This document shows, one piece after another, positions 25,068 through 33,305 of a stretch of 44,636 nucleotides of DNA (its first letter is position 1; every line of letters starts with the position of its first letter). The stretch spans positions 1 through 44,636 of the forward strand of contig JAAETV010000320.1 of assembly GCA_024227975.1 (NCBI GenBank), written 5' to 3'. The position numbers were made by a program, and so were the translations under genes. Under the pieces are notes generated by a model, which was not told the origin of the DNA, did no database searches, and saw nothing but the letters and a program-made list of their open reading frames with translations. Source of the stretch: Actinomycetes bacterium (GTDB taxonomy: Bacteria > Actinomycetota > Acidimicrobiia > Acidimicrobiales > SZUA-35).

Positions 25068-25606
25068 ACATGTTTGCTCAGGGGGCGGTGACCGAGCTGA
25101 CCAACACCGACATCTGGGTCATCAATGCCTTCTTCGGCGTGATTGCCCTGATCGCCATCGTGGCCGCCCTTCGCATGGTGACAACGACCAATGTGGTCCA
25201 CGCCGCTCTCTACCTCCTGGTTGTGCTCTCAGCCGTGGCCGCCGTCTATGTGATCTTGGGAGCAGAGTTCGTGGCCGCCACCCAGGTCCTGGTCTACCTG
25301 GGGGCCATCATGGTCCTCCTCTTGTTCGGAGTCATGCTGACCAGAGCCAAGATCGGAGCCGAGACGGACCTCGATCACGAGCAGCGCTGGATCGGGGCCC
25401 TCGTCGCCGCCGGCATGCTGGCCGTCATGACCTTCTCCTTGTGGGAGGGATTCAGCGACGAAGAGCTGCCGGCCTCGTTCGCTCCCCAGCGGACCCAGGA
25501 GGTCTCGGATGAGATCTTCAGTACCTACATCGTTCCATTCGAAGCACTCTCGGTGCTGTTGCTGGCTGCCCTTATCGGGGCCGTCGTTGTCGCCCGGAGG
25601 GATTGA
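25064..25606 (+). CDS. nuoJ: NADH-quinone oxidoreductase subunit J (cluster 2)
   Basis: Second NuoJ, 180 aa, five hydrophobic helices. [19 protein letters not shown] is the conserved third helix; [17 protein letters not shown] starts the fourth. The hydrophilic loop after helix 4 is shorter than in NuoJ1. ATGA overlap with nuoI2; nuoK2 follows after 6 nt. Confidence 0.94.
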   Translation: MNMFAQGAVTELTNTDIWVINAFFGVIALIAIVAALRMVTTTNVVHAALYLLVVLSAVAAVYVILGAEFVAATQVLVYLGAIMVLLLFGVMLTRAKIGAETDLDHEQRWIGALVAAGMLAVMTFSLWEGFSDEELPASFAPQRTQEVSDEIFSTYIVPFEALSVLLLAALIGAVVVARRD

Positions 25607-25612
25607 GCGGCC

Positions 25613-25912
25613 ATGTTTCTCAACCAGTTCTTGATCTTCGCTGCCGTGTTGTTCTGCATCGGGGTGTATGGGGTTCTCGTTCGTAGGAACGGGGTACTCG
25701 TGTTGATGTCGATCGAGCTGATCCTCAACGCGGTGAACATCAACCTGGTCGCCTTCGGTGCCTACAACGGTCACATCGCCGGCCAGGTCTTTGCCCTGTT
25801 CGTGATCGCCGTCGCTGCGGCCGAAGTCGGCGTTGGTCTCGCCATCGTCCTGCTCATCTACCGCAACCGTCGCAGTATCGACATTGCCGAAGCCAACCTG
25901 CTGAAAGGGTGA
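25613..25912 (+). CDS. nuoK: NADH-quinone oxidoreductase subunit K (cluster 2)
   Basis: Second NuoK, 99 aa, three helices, with both membrane glutamates (Glu35 in [10 protein letters not shown] and Glu71 in AAAEVGVGL). Its last codons, ANLLKG plus stop, are repeated in synonymous form 110 bp downstream (26002-26022), flanking an inserted element in the nuoK-nuoL gap. Confidence 0.95.
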   Translation: MFLNQFLIFAAVLFCIGVYGVLVRRNGVLVLMSIELILNAVNINLVAFGAYNGHIAGQVFALFVIAVAAAEVGVGLAIVLLIYRNRRSIDIAEANLLKG

Positions 25913-26022
25913 GACTCATGTCTAGTGGTGTGATGCTGCGACGTTCGGGGCGACCCGTAGGGGTGGTCCGAACTCGACGCGCCGGGCTCCGGCCGGCGCA
26001 CGCCAACCTGCTCAAGGGCTGA
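25892..26022 (+). repeat. Inserted element with duplicated nuoK 3' end, nuoK2/nuoL2 junction
   Basis: The final 21 bases of nuoK2 (25892-25912) recur at 26002-26022 with three differences, all at third codon positions, so both copies read ANLLKG-stop. Between them is ~90 bp with CTAGTGGT, GCGACGTTCGG and GGTGGTCCGAACTCGA. The first and third of these lie 40 bp apart, versus 41 bp for their counterparts at the nuoD1/nuoE junction. The two inserts are therefore probably related. Confidence 0.6.
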
Positions 26023-26033
26023 AGGACTGACCT

Positions 26034-28334
26034 GTGCTTGCTGTCGAAACCACTGTGCCCTGGCTCTACGAGAACGCCTGGCTCATCCCTGCTCTGCCGG
26101 CTGCTTCGTTCGTGCTGATCCTGTTCTTCGGCAAGCGGCTGCCCTACAAGGGAGCCGAGATCGGCCTCGCCGCCGTTGGCGCCGCTTTCGTCCTAGCCCT
26201 CCTCACCACCTTCGCCTGGATTGGTGACGTCCAAGATGATGTTGCCTCCGGCGGTGCTGAGCATGGAGAAGAAGCCCCGGCTGACGGCGAGGGCTCCTCA
26301 ACCGACGAGGAACATGGCTCCGCTCCGCTTGGTGATGCATTGGTCTCTGCCGACGGGAATCCGCTCGCCTCGGTCACCCTGACCGCAGCTACTGCGACCG
26401 CAGCGGAGGAAGCTGAAGAGGGGGGCCACGGCCCAGCTCGAGGGGCGGCCGTCGTCAGCGACGTCCAGTGGTTCGAGAGCGGGCTCAACGTCTTCAGGGT
26501 CGGCATCCAGATCGATGGCCAGTCGGTGATGCTGCTGTTCGTCGTCACCATCGTTTCTGGCCTGGTCCACATCTATTCGACCGACTATGTCGACGGGGAC
26601 CGGCGCTACACCCACTATTTCGCCTTCCTCTCACTGTTCACCGCAGCCATGTTGTTCATGGTTCTTGCCTCCAGCACCCTCCAGTTGATCGTCGGTTGGG
26701 AGCTGGTCGGTGTTTGCTCGTTCGTCCTGATCGGACATTGGTGGGAGGAGAAACCGAACTCCGATGCCGCCGTCAAGGCCTTCCTGACCAACAGGGTCGG
26801 CGACATCGGCCTCCTGATCGGTGTGATCACCCTGTTCTTCGCCGCCGGCCAGACCTTCAGCATCGTCGAGATCAACTCCAAGGCCGTCAGCGGTGAGATC
26901 TCCAGTACGGCTCTGACGGTGGCCGCCGTCGCCCTCATGGCGGCCGTGATGTCGAAGTCGGGCCAGTTCGTGCTCCACACCTGGCTGCCCGACGCCATGG
27001 CTGGCCCCACTCCCGTCTCGGCCCTGATCCACGCCGCAACCATGGTGGTGGCCGGGGTCTACATGATCGGCCGCCTCTACCCCGTGTTCTACGAGGGCCT
27101 GTCGATCTCGGGCTCCAACATCAACCTCATGGCCTTCATCGGGGGCCTGACCACGGTTGGTGGCGGACTATTGGCCTTCGTCCAGCGGGACATCAAGAAG
27201 GTACTGGCGTACTCGACGGTGTCTCAGCTGGGCTACATGGTCCTCGCCCTGGGGATGGGGGCCTACACCGCCGGCATGTTCCATCTCTTCACCCACGCCT
27301 TCTTCAAGGCCTGCCTATTCCTCGGGGCCGGCTCGGTCAGCCACGCCTGCCACCACAGCTTCGACATGAAGTCCGACATGGGTGGTCTGCGCAAACACAT
27401 GCCGATCACGTTCTGGACGTTCCTCATCGGTTCGGCCGCGCTGGCTGGTATCCCGCCGCTGGCTGGATTCTGGTCGAAGGACGAGATCCTGGCCGGGGCC
27501 GGGGTATGGCCAGGAACCGGTGGCAATGGCACCTACCTGATCCCCTTCATCTTCGGGATGATGACCGCGGCCATGACGGCGGCCTACATGACCCGCACCA
27601 TCTGGCTCACATTCTTCGGCGAGTACCGGGGTCATGAGCATCCCCATGAGTCGGGCAAGCGGATCACTGTCCCCCTGATCATCCTGGCCTTCATGGCCGT
27701 GGTCGTCGGGTTCTTGAACATGCCGGCAGCATTCGTCGACAAGATCGGCCTGCCCTCCGGCTGGGCCCACCGCTTCGAAACCTGGGTCGAACCGGCGGGC
27801 CAGCCAAACTTCCCCCCAGAAGGCTTCACCCACGCCAACCCCAGCCTCACGCTGGCCATCGTGGCCACCTTGTTGGCCGTAGGCGCTGGCTTCGTGGTGT
27901 GGCGCTACTACCAGGCCCTCTACGCCAAGGACCCAATGGCTGCTGAGTACAGCGACGGGCTCCGCTCCAAGAACAAGCTGGCTGCCACTGGCTATCAGGT
28001 GCTGGAGAACAAGTACTACCTCGACCATCTCTACACCGATGTCATTGCCGGAGGCACCAAAGGCCCAGTCGCCCGTGCCGCCTACTGGACAAACCAGAAT
28101 GTGCTCGACGGGATCGTCAACTTCGCCGGGACGATCTCGGTCAAGACAGGGCGGTTCGTATACCGCTATATCGACCAGGGTGTCGTTGACGGGACGATCA
28201 ACGCCTCGGGCCGCACCGCCTCCACTATGGGCCAGTTCCTCCGCCGCATACAGACAGGCCAGATCCGACACTACGCATCGCTGATGTTCGGGGCGGCCGC
28301 CCTCCTGGCCGCCGTCTTCATCCTCGCCGTATGA
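26034..28334 (+). CDS. nuoL: NADH-quinone oxidoreductase subunit L (cluster 2)
   Basis: Second NuoL, 766 aa. Core motifs are WELVGVCSFVLIGHWW, TWLPDAMAGPTPVSALIHA, DIKKVLAYSTVSQLGYM and the C-terminal lateral-helix part. Unlike NuoL1, the HPHESG loop is of ordinary length; instead a ~90-residue acidic, Gly/Ala-rich loop is inserted after the second helix (about 64-145; EHGEEAPADGEGSSTDEEHG). The GTG start has AAGGA 7 nt upstream, located after the second copy of the duplicated nuoK end. Confidence 0.94.
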   Translation: MLAVETTVPWLYENAWLIPALPAASFVLILFFGKRLPYKGAEIGLAAVGAAFVLALLTTFAWIGDVQDDVASGGAEHGEEAPADGEGSSTDEEHGSAPLGDALVSADGNPLASVTLTAATATAAEEAEEGGHGPARGAAVVSDVQWFESGLNVFRVGIQIDGQSVMLLFVVTIVSGLVHIYSTDYVDGDRRYTHYFAFLSLFTAAMLFMVLASSTLQLIVGWELVGVCSFVLIGHWWEEKPNSDAAVKAFLTNRVGDIGLLIGVITLFFAAGQTFSIVEINSKAVSGEISSTALTVAAVALMAAVMSKSGQFVLHTWLPDAMAGPTPVSALIHAATMVVAGVYMIGRLYPVFYEGLSISGSNINLMAFIGGLTTVGGGLLAFVQRDIKKVLAYSTVSQLGYMVLALGMGAYTAGMFHLFTHAFFKACLFLGAGSVSHACHHSFDMKSDMGGLRKHMPITFWTFLIGSAALAGIPPLAGFWSKDEILAGAGVWPGTGGNGTYLIPFIFGMMTAAMTAAYMTRTIWLTFFGEYRGHEHPHESGKRITVPLIILAFMAVVVGFLNMPAAFVDKIGLPSGWAHRFETWVEPAGQPNFPPEGFTHANPSLTLAIVATLLAVGAGFVVWRYYQALYAKDPMAAEYSDGLRSKNKLAATGYQVLENKYYLDHLYTDVIAGGTKGPVARAAYWTNQNVLDGIVNFAGTISVKTGRFVYRYIDQGVVDGTINASGRTASTMGQFLRRIQTGQIRHYASLMFGAAALLAAVFILAV

Positions 28335-28368
28335 GTTCTTTCCACCACAACCACCGGGAAGTAATTGC

Positions 28369-29928
28369 ATGACCGACTTTCTAGATAGCTGGGGCATCTC
28401 TCTCATGGTCTTCCTCCCCCTCGTGGGGGCGGCCATCATGATGCTGGTCCCAGAGCGGGATGAAGAGACGCACAAACTGATCGCCCTGGCCGCCACCGTG
28501 GCGTCGGCCGTGGTCGGGATCTTGTTGTTGACCAAGTTCAACTACGACGACACCCAGACTCTCCAGTTCGTTGTCGACAAGAACTGGATCGACGTGATCA
28601 ACGCTCGCTACATGGTGGGCCTCGACGGGATCTCGCTCCCCCTGGCGGCGTTGACCCTGCTGGTGACCCCCCTGGTGGTGGTTTACAGCTGGAATCACAT
28701 CCCTGAACCGGGCAACGCCAAGGCGTTCCTGATCTTGACCCTGGTGCTCCACACCGGCATGCTCGGGACCTTCGTGGCCCAGGACCTGGTTCTGTTCTTC
28801 GTATTCTTCGAGGTCGTCCTCCTCCCCATGTACTTCATGATCGGAGTCTGGGGCGGTGAGCAGCGCCTCTACGCCGCCATCAAGTTCTTCCTCTTCACCC
28901 TGTTCGGTTCCGCTCTGATGTTGGTCAGCTTCCTGGCCCTCTACTGGGTCACCGGCTCTACCACCTTCTCCATGGCCGGCTTGGCCGATGAGGTCGCAAC
29001 TCGCGACATCGCCCTCGGCACCCAGGTCCTGATCTTCGGTGGCATGTTCATGGGCTTCGGGATCAAGGTGCCGATGTTCCCCTTCCATACCTGGCTGCCG
29101 GACGCTCACACCCAGGCCCCGACCCAGGGTTCGGTCATCCTGGCCGCGGTCCTGTTGAAGCTCGGAACCTACGGTTTCATCCGCATCGCCCTGCCCATCC
29201 TCCCCGAAGCCGCCGTCGAGTGGGCTCCCTGGATCGGCCTCCTGGCCGTCATCGGGATCATCTATGGCGCCCTCGGTTGCCTGGCTCAGACCGACATGAA
29301 GCGCCTCATCGCTTTCTCATCGGTGGCTCACATGGGTTACGTGATGCTCGGCATTGCTACTCTCACCGACTTTGGCTTGAATGCCGCCATCTTCGGCATG
29401 GTGGCCCACGGCCTCATCACTGGCATGTTGTTCTTCATCGCTGGGTCGGTGAAGGAGCGCTACCACACCCTGGAGATCAAGCGGCTCGGTGGGTTGCTGA
29501 TCCAGGCCCCCAAGATGGGCTGGATCCTCGGGTTCACCACCATGGCTTCCCTCGGCCTGCCCGGCCTGGCCGGCTTCTGGGGTGAGTTCCCCGCCATCCT
29601 GGCGGCCTACAACCCGGGGGGCGGGCTGTCGACGAGCCTGTTCCGGGTCTACATGGTGGTTGCCGCCGTCGGCACAGTCTTGGCTGCCGCCTATCTCCTA
29701 TGGCTACTCCAGCGGACTGCCTTCGGTACCCCGTCCGAGGAGTTCGCCGACGATCCTCACATCCACGACACGGTCTTCACCGAGTGGGTGGCTTGGGTGC
29801 CGCTCCTGATCCTGATCTTGGTTCTGGGCTTCCTTCCCGGCCTGGTGTTCGACGTTACCAACGGGCCCGTCACGGCCGTAGCCGAGGCCTTCCAGAGTGT
29901 TGAACCTACGACGGCGATAGGGGGCTGA
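28369..29928 (+). CDS. nuoM: NADH-quinone oxidoreductase subunit M (cluster 2)
   Basis: Second NuoM, 519 aa, ~14 helices. Motifs are FFEVVLLPMYFMIGVWG, KVPMFPFHTWLPDAHTQAPT and DMKRLIAFSSVAHMGY. There is no His-rich tail, in contrast to NuoM1. It begins 34 nt after nuoL2 and ends 3 nt before nuoN2. Confidence 0.95.
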   Translation: MTDFLDSWGISLMVFLPLVGAAIMMLVPERDEETHKLIALAATVASAVVGILLLTKFNYDDTQTLQFVVDKNWIDVINARYMVGLDGISLPLAALTLLVTPLVVVYSWNHIPEPGNAKAFLILTLVLHTGMLGTFVAQDLVLFFVFFEVVLLPMYFMIGVWGGEQRLYAAIKFFLFTLFGSALMLVSFLALYWVTGSTTFSMAGLADEVATRDIALGTQVLIFGGMFMGFGIKVPMFPFHTWLPDAHTQAPTQGSVILAAVLLKLGTYGFIRIALPILPEAAVEWAPWIGLLAVIGIIYGALGCLAQTDMKRLIAFSSVAHMGYVMLGIATLTDFGLNAAIFGMVAHGLITGMLFFIAGSVKERYHTLEIKRLGGLLIQAPKMGWILGFTTMASLGLPGLAGFWGEFPAILAAYNPGGGLSTSLFRVYMVVAAVGTVLAAAYLLWLLQRTAFGTPSEEFADDPHIHDTVFTEWVAWVPLLILILVLGFLPGLVFDVTNGPVTAVAEAFQSVEPTTAIGG

Positions 29929-29931
29929 CGT

Positions 29932-31503
29932 ATGCTCGTCGCTGCGCTCACGCCGTTCGTCGCTTCGCTCCTCACTAACGGAGCTTCGGCCGTGCCGAAT
30001 CTCCCGGCTGCCTTGGCTCAGGTCGAGGCGGTTCCCTTCGATCGGCCGGCTATCGACTGGCATGCCGCCGCCCCTGAGCTGGTGCTGCTGGGCTGGGGCG
30101 CCCTGGTCACGGTCATCGACATCATCGGCTTGGAGAAGGTACGCCGCTTCATGCCGCCCCTGACCGGCATCGGGTTCCTACTGGCTTTGATCCCGGTGTT
30201 GACCTTGTGGAACGACGGTGCCGACCGCATCATGTTCGACGGGGCCTACGTCGTTGACCAGTACTCCCTGGTCCTCAAGGGTCTGTTCCTGGTCGCGGGC
30301 TATGTGGTCGTCCTATTGAGTACGAACTACATGGCCGACGGCGATTACTACGACAGCGAGTACTACCAACTGATCGCAGCCTCGATACTGGGCATGCTGA
30401 TCATGACTTCAGCCCGGGACTTGATCTCGATCTTCGTGGCTTTGGAACTGATGTCGATCCCGGCCTACCTGATGGCGGCGTGGCGCAAGCGTGACCTGAA
30501 GTCCAACGAGGCTGGCCTCAAATACATGCTCATGGGGGTATTTGCCTCGGCCATCATGCTCTATGGGATGTCGCTGCTCTATGGCATCGCGGGCGATACC
30601 CGCCTAGAGGTCATCGCCGATGCTGTGGGTGGCGATGAGGCCGGTGCGGCCCTGACCCTGGCCATCTTGTTCACCATCATCGGATTCGGGTTCAAGGTCT
30701 CCGCTGTCCCGTTCCATACCTGGGCCCCCGACACCTATGAGGGGGCACCGACCCCGCTGACCGCTTTCTTGGCCGTGGCCTCGAAGGCTGCTGGATTCGT
30801 GGCCCTGGTCTCGATCGTGATCGTGGCCTTCCCCGCTCGGGCCGATGTCGTCGAGCCCTTCATTTGGGTCCTGGCGGCGGCGACGATGACGATCGGCAAC
30901 CTGATCGCCATGCGTCAAACCAATATCGTGCGGATGCTGGCCTACTCCGGCGTTGCCCAGGCTGGATACATGCTGGCTCCTCTGGCCGTGTTCGGCTCGG
31001 TCCCCGACTCGGCTCGAGAGGCCATTGTCACCTATTTGGTGATCTATGCCGCCATGAACCTCGGAGCCTTCGCGGTTGTCATCGCCACCGCCCGCAAGAC
31101 GGGTTCGAGCGAGATCTCCTCGTTTGGAGGCATGCTCAGCTACGCCCCTGGCTTGACGGCGGCCATGAGTATCTTCTTGTTCTCCCTCGCCGGAATCCCG
31201 CCGATGGGTGGCTGGTTGGCCAAGTGGCAGGTCTTCAGCGCCCTGCTGGAACCGCGGACCGGGGCAGGTGTCGCCTTGGCTGTAGTGGCTGCGGTCAACA
31301 CAGTCATCGCTGCCTTCTACTACCTGAACGTGGCCAAACAGATGTGGTTCATGCCTGCCCCCGATGGTGACACCTCGCCGATCAGGATCCCAGCCCCGCT
31401 GGCGGTGGCCGTTGGCATCACTCTGGTGGCAACCATGATCGCCGGCGTGACCGGGCTCGTGCCTGATATCACCAACTTCGTCGAAGCGGCCGCTCAGCCC
31501 TGA
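29932..31503 (+). CDS. nuoN: NADH-quinone oxidoreductase subunit N (cluster 2)
   Basis: Second NuoN, 523 aa. Signatures are FVALELMSIPAYLMAA, FKVSAVPFHTWAPDTYEGAPTP (around residues 240-262) and NIVRMLAYSGVAQAGYM. Clear family homology begins near IDWHAAAPELVLLG (residue ~42). The first ~25 codons consist of repeat-like DNA (CGTCGCTGCGCTCACGCCG, then TTCGTCGCTTCGCTCCTCAC), possibly a remnant of a repetitive element taken into the gene. The ATG at 29932 has GGGGG 7-8 nt upstream. Confidence 0.94.
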   Translation: MLVAALTPFVASLLTNGASAVPNLPAALAQVEAVPFDRPAIDWHAAAPELVLLGWGALVTVIDIIGLEKVRRFMPPLTGIGFLLALIPVLTLWNDGADRIMFDGAYVVDQYSLVLKGLFLVAGYVVVLLSTNYMADGDYYDSEYYQLIAASILGMLIMTSARDLISIFVALELMSIPAYLMAAWRKRDLKSNEAGLKYMLMGVFASAIMLYGMSLLYGIAGDTRLEVIADAVGGDEAGAALTLAILFTIIGFGFKVSAVPFHTWAPDTYEGAPTPLTAFLAVASKAAGFVALVSIVIVAFPARADVVEPFIWVLAAATMTIGNLIAMRQTNIVRMLAYSGVAQAGYMLAPLAVFGSVPDSAREAIVTYLVIYAAMNLGAFAVVIATARKTGSSEISSFGGMLSYAPGLTAAMSIFLFSLAGIPPMGGWLAKWQVFSALLEPRTGAGVALAVVAAVNTVIAAFYYLNVAKQMWFMPAPDGDTSPIRIPAPLAVAVGITLVATMIAGVTGLVPDITNFVEAAAQP

Positions 31504-31508
31504 CGGGA

Positions 31509-32555
31509 GTGAGCGAACGGTTCGATATCTACGTCGATCGGTGTCTCTATCACCCTGATCGTGGGTTCTACACGTCGGGGACAGGGATTGCGGGCCGTTG
31601 GCGAGGAGACTTCCTGACCAGTCCCGAGGTCGGGCCGCTGTTCGGTGAGGTCCTGGGTCGATGGCTCGATGAAATGTGGGTGCATCTAGGCCGTCCCGAC
31701 CCGTTCGAGGTCTATGACGCCGGCACCGGGCCCGGCACCCTGGCCCGCCAGCTGGCTAGCGCTGACGGCCCCTCATCGGAGGCCCGTAGGGTCAGCGGTT
31801 TCGACCGGGCCTCGGTCCACGGATCGGGTTCACTTCCGGCTGATCGCTCGTTTCCCGCCGACCTGGCCGGGTCGGTCGTCATTGCCAACGAGTTGCTCGA
31901 CAATATCGCCTTCCGGGCTATCGAATATCGAGACCAACGTTGGCACGAACTCTATGTGGCGACTGGAGACGACGGCACCCTGGTAGAGGAGCTCCAGCCG
32001 ATCGACGAGCCAGAAGCCGACCCATACCTTCAAGTTGTCATAGCCAGTCTCTCGGGCAGGGGGCTCGTGGCCGATGAGCTGATGGATGGCATGCGTGTCC
32101 CGGTCGTCGAGGAGGCGAACCGATGGCTCAGCCGGGTTCTGGGCCAAGGGCCGGCCGCCGTCGTTGCTTTCGACTATGGAGCTCGGACCACGGCTGAGCT
32201 GGCCCGACGAGGGGGTTGGCTTCGAACCTATCGCCGACATGAAGTCGGGACCGATCCTCTGGTCGAGCCTGGCCAGTGGGACATCACCACCGATATCGCT
32301 ATCGACCAGCTGCCCCCACCGGCTGAAGTCGTCGACCAGGCCCAGTTCTTGTGTCGGTGGGGAATCGAGGAGCTGGTCGATGAGGGCCGACGGTATTGGG
32401 CCGAGAATGCTGCCCAGCCCGATCTTGCCGCCTTCAAGATGCGCAGCCGGGTTTCGGAAGCCGAGGCCCTCCTCGACCCAGATGGGCTCGGTAGCTGGTC
32501 GGTTTGCACCTGGGGGGCGGTTGTTGGTACCGAAGAGAGATCGGTTCCACGATAG
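31509..32555 (+). CDS. MidA/NDUFAF7-type SAM-dependent methyltransferase
   Basis: Predicted class I methyltransferase of the COG1565 (DUF185) family. The human member NDUFAF7 dimethylates an arginine of the NuoD homologue NDUFS2 during complex I assembly. Family features are LYHPDRGFYTSG (13-24), GDFLTSPEVGPLFGEVLGRWL (33-53), the SAM-binding VYDAGTGPGTLARQL (68-82) and VIANELLDNIAFR (124-136). It is 348 aa, near the usual length. It starts 5 nt after nuoN2, so it is in the same operon. A role in modifying NuoD2 Arg109 and/or NuoD1 Arg119 is a reasonable inference; the bacterial function is not established. The GTG start is the least certain point. Confidence 0.85.
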   Translation: MSERFDIYVDRCLYHPDRGFYTSGTGIAGRWRGDFLTSPEVGPLFGEVLGRWLDEMWVHLGRPDPFEVYDAGTGPGTLARQLASADGPSSEARRVSGFDRASVHGSGSLPADRSFPADLAGSVVIANELLDNIAFRAIEYRDQRWHELYVATGDDGTLVEELQPIDEPEADPYLQVVIASLSGRGLVADELMDGMRVPVVEEANRWLSRVLGQGPAAVVAFDYGARTTAELARRGGWLRTYRRHEVGTDPLVEPGQWDITTDIAIDQLPPPAEVVDQAQFLCRWGIEELVDEGRRYWAENAAQPDLAAFKMRSRVSEAEALLDPDGLGSWSVCTWGAVVGTEERSVPR

Positions 32556-32558
32556 GTT
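32553..32558 (+). promoter_or_regulatory. Candidate -10 of the TetR gene
   Basis: TAGGTT overlaps the stop codon of the methyltransferase gene and ends 6 nt before the ATG at 32565, with no ribosome site between. This suggests a separate leaderless transcript. Confidence 0.4.
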
Positions 32559-32564
32559 GGCCCC

Positions 32565-33197
32565 ATGTCCGCTTCGACAAAGGCCGGTCTCAGCCGCGAC
32601 ATCATCGCTGGCGCCGCCCTGGACATCACCGATGACGGGGGGCTCGACGGGCTCTCGATGCGCAAGCTCGGCAACCAGCTCGGTGTCGAGGCCATGTCGC
32701 TGTACCACTATGTGGCCAACAAGGACGATCTGCTCGACGCCGTCCTCGATCGGCTCTACGCCGAGATCGAGCTGCCGGTCGATGTCCCAGACGAGCAGTG
32801 GGAAACCGCCATCCGACTGGGCCTCCAATCCTTTCACGATGTGCTGGTCAGCCACGAGGCAGCCCTCTCCCTGTTCTCGGGCCGGCCGGCCAAGAGCAAG
32901 GATGCCTTTGCCGTCTTGATGTGGGCCCACAATCGATTCCTACTAGTGGGGCTTGATGCCGTTCGAGCTCAGCAGGCCCTCTATTTCGCTGTGTCGTTTG
33001 TGATGGGTCATGTCGCATCAGAGTTGGGCACCATGGCCCTGATCCGCAACGAGGCCGGTTTCGATTCTGACAATGTCGACGACCCCGAGGTGGCCGAGTT
33101 CATTCGTCAGACCCAGCACCTGACTGGCGCCGATATGTTCAGCGCCGGCCTCGATGCTGTCGTTGCTGGTCTACGGAGTGCCTACAACCTTCCCTGA
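32565..33197 (+). CDS. TetR-family transcriptional regulator
   Basis: DNA-binding repressor type, 210 aa. The N-terminal helix-turn-helix domain covers residues ~9-56 (LDGLSMRKLGNQLGVEAMSLYHYVANKDDLLDAVLDRL), a standard TetR_N motif. The rest is helical and resembles the C-terminal ligand domain of the TetR class itself (residues ~75-205). The ligand and targets are unknown. It lies between the methyltransferase and acs; no palindromic operator was convincing next to it. Confidence 0.9.
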   Translation: MSASTKAGLSRDIIAGAALDITDDGGLDGLSMRKLGNQLGVEAMSLYHYVANKDDLLDAVLDRLYAEIELPVDVPDEQWETAIRLGLQSFHDVLVSHEAALSLFSGRPAKSKDAFAVLMWAHNRFLLVGLDAVRAQQALYFAVSFVMGHVASELGTMALIRNEAGFDSDNVDDPEVAEFIRQTQHLTGADMFSAGLDAVVAGLRSAYNLP

Positions 33198-33213
33198 TCC
33201 GAGTCGCAGGCAG

Positions 33214-33219
33214 TAGGAT
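33214..33219 (+). promoter_or_regulatory. Candidate -10 upstream of acs
   Basis: TAGGAT lies ~86 nt before the acs ATG, giving a leadered transcript. The leader contains a 6-bp inverted repeat GCTCGG (33252-33257) / CCGAGC (33270-33275) and a GGAG ribosome site near 33296. The matching -35 is weak. Confidence 0.3.
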
Positions 33220-33305
33220 TCGCACGCCGAGGGACGTTTCGTCACGCGGCAGCTCGGTTGGAGTGGAAGCCGAGCGGCAGACACGAACAGAGGTTGGAGA
33301 CGTAG

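Noticed and set aside
27315..28541. 408-aa minus-strand frame opposite nuoL2/nuoM2
   Set aside because: Shadow of nuoL2, with no domain and crossing a real gene boundary.
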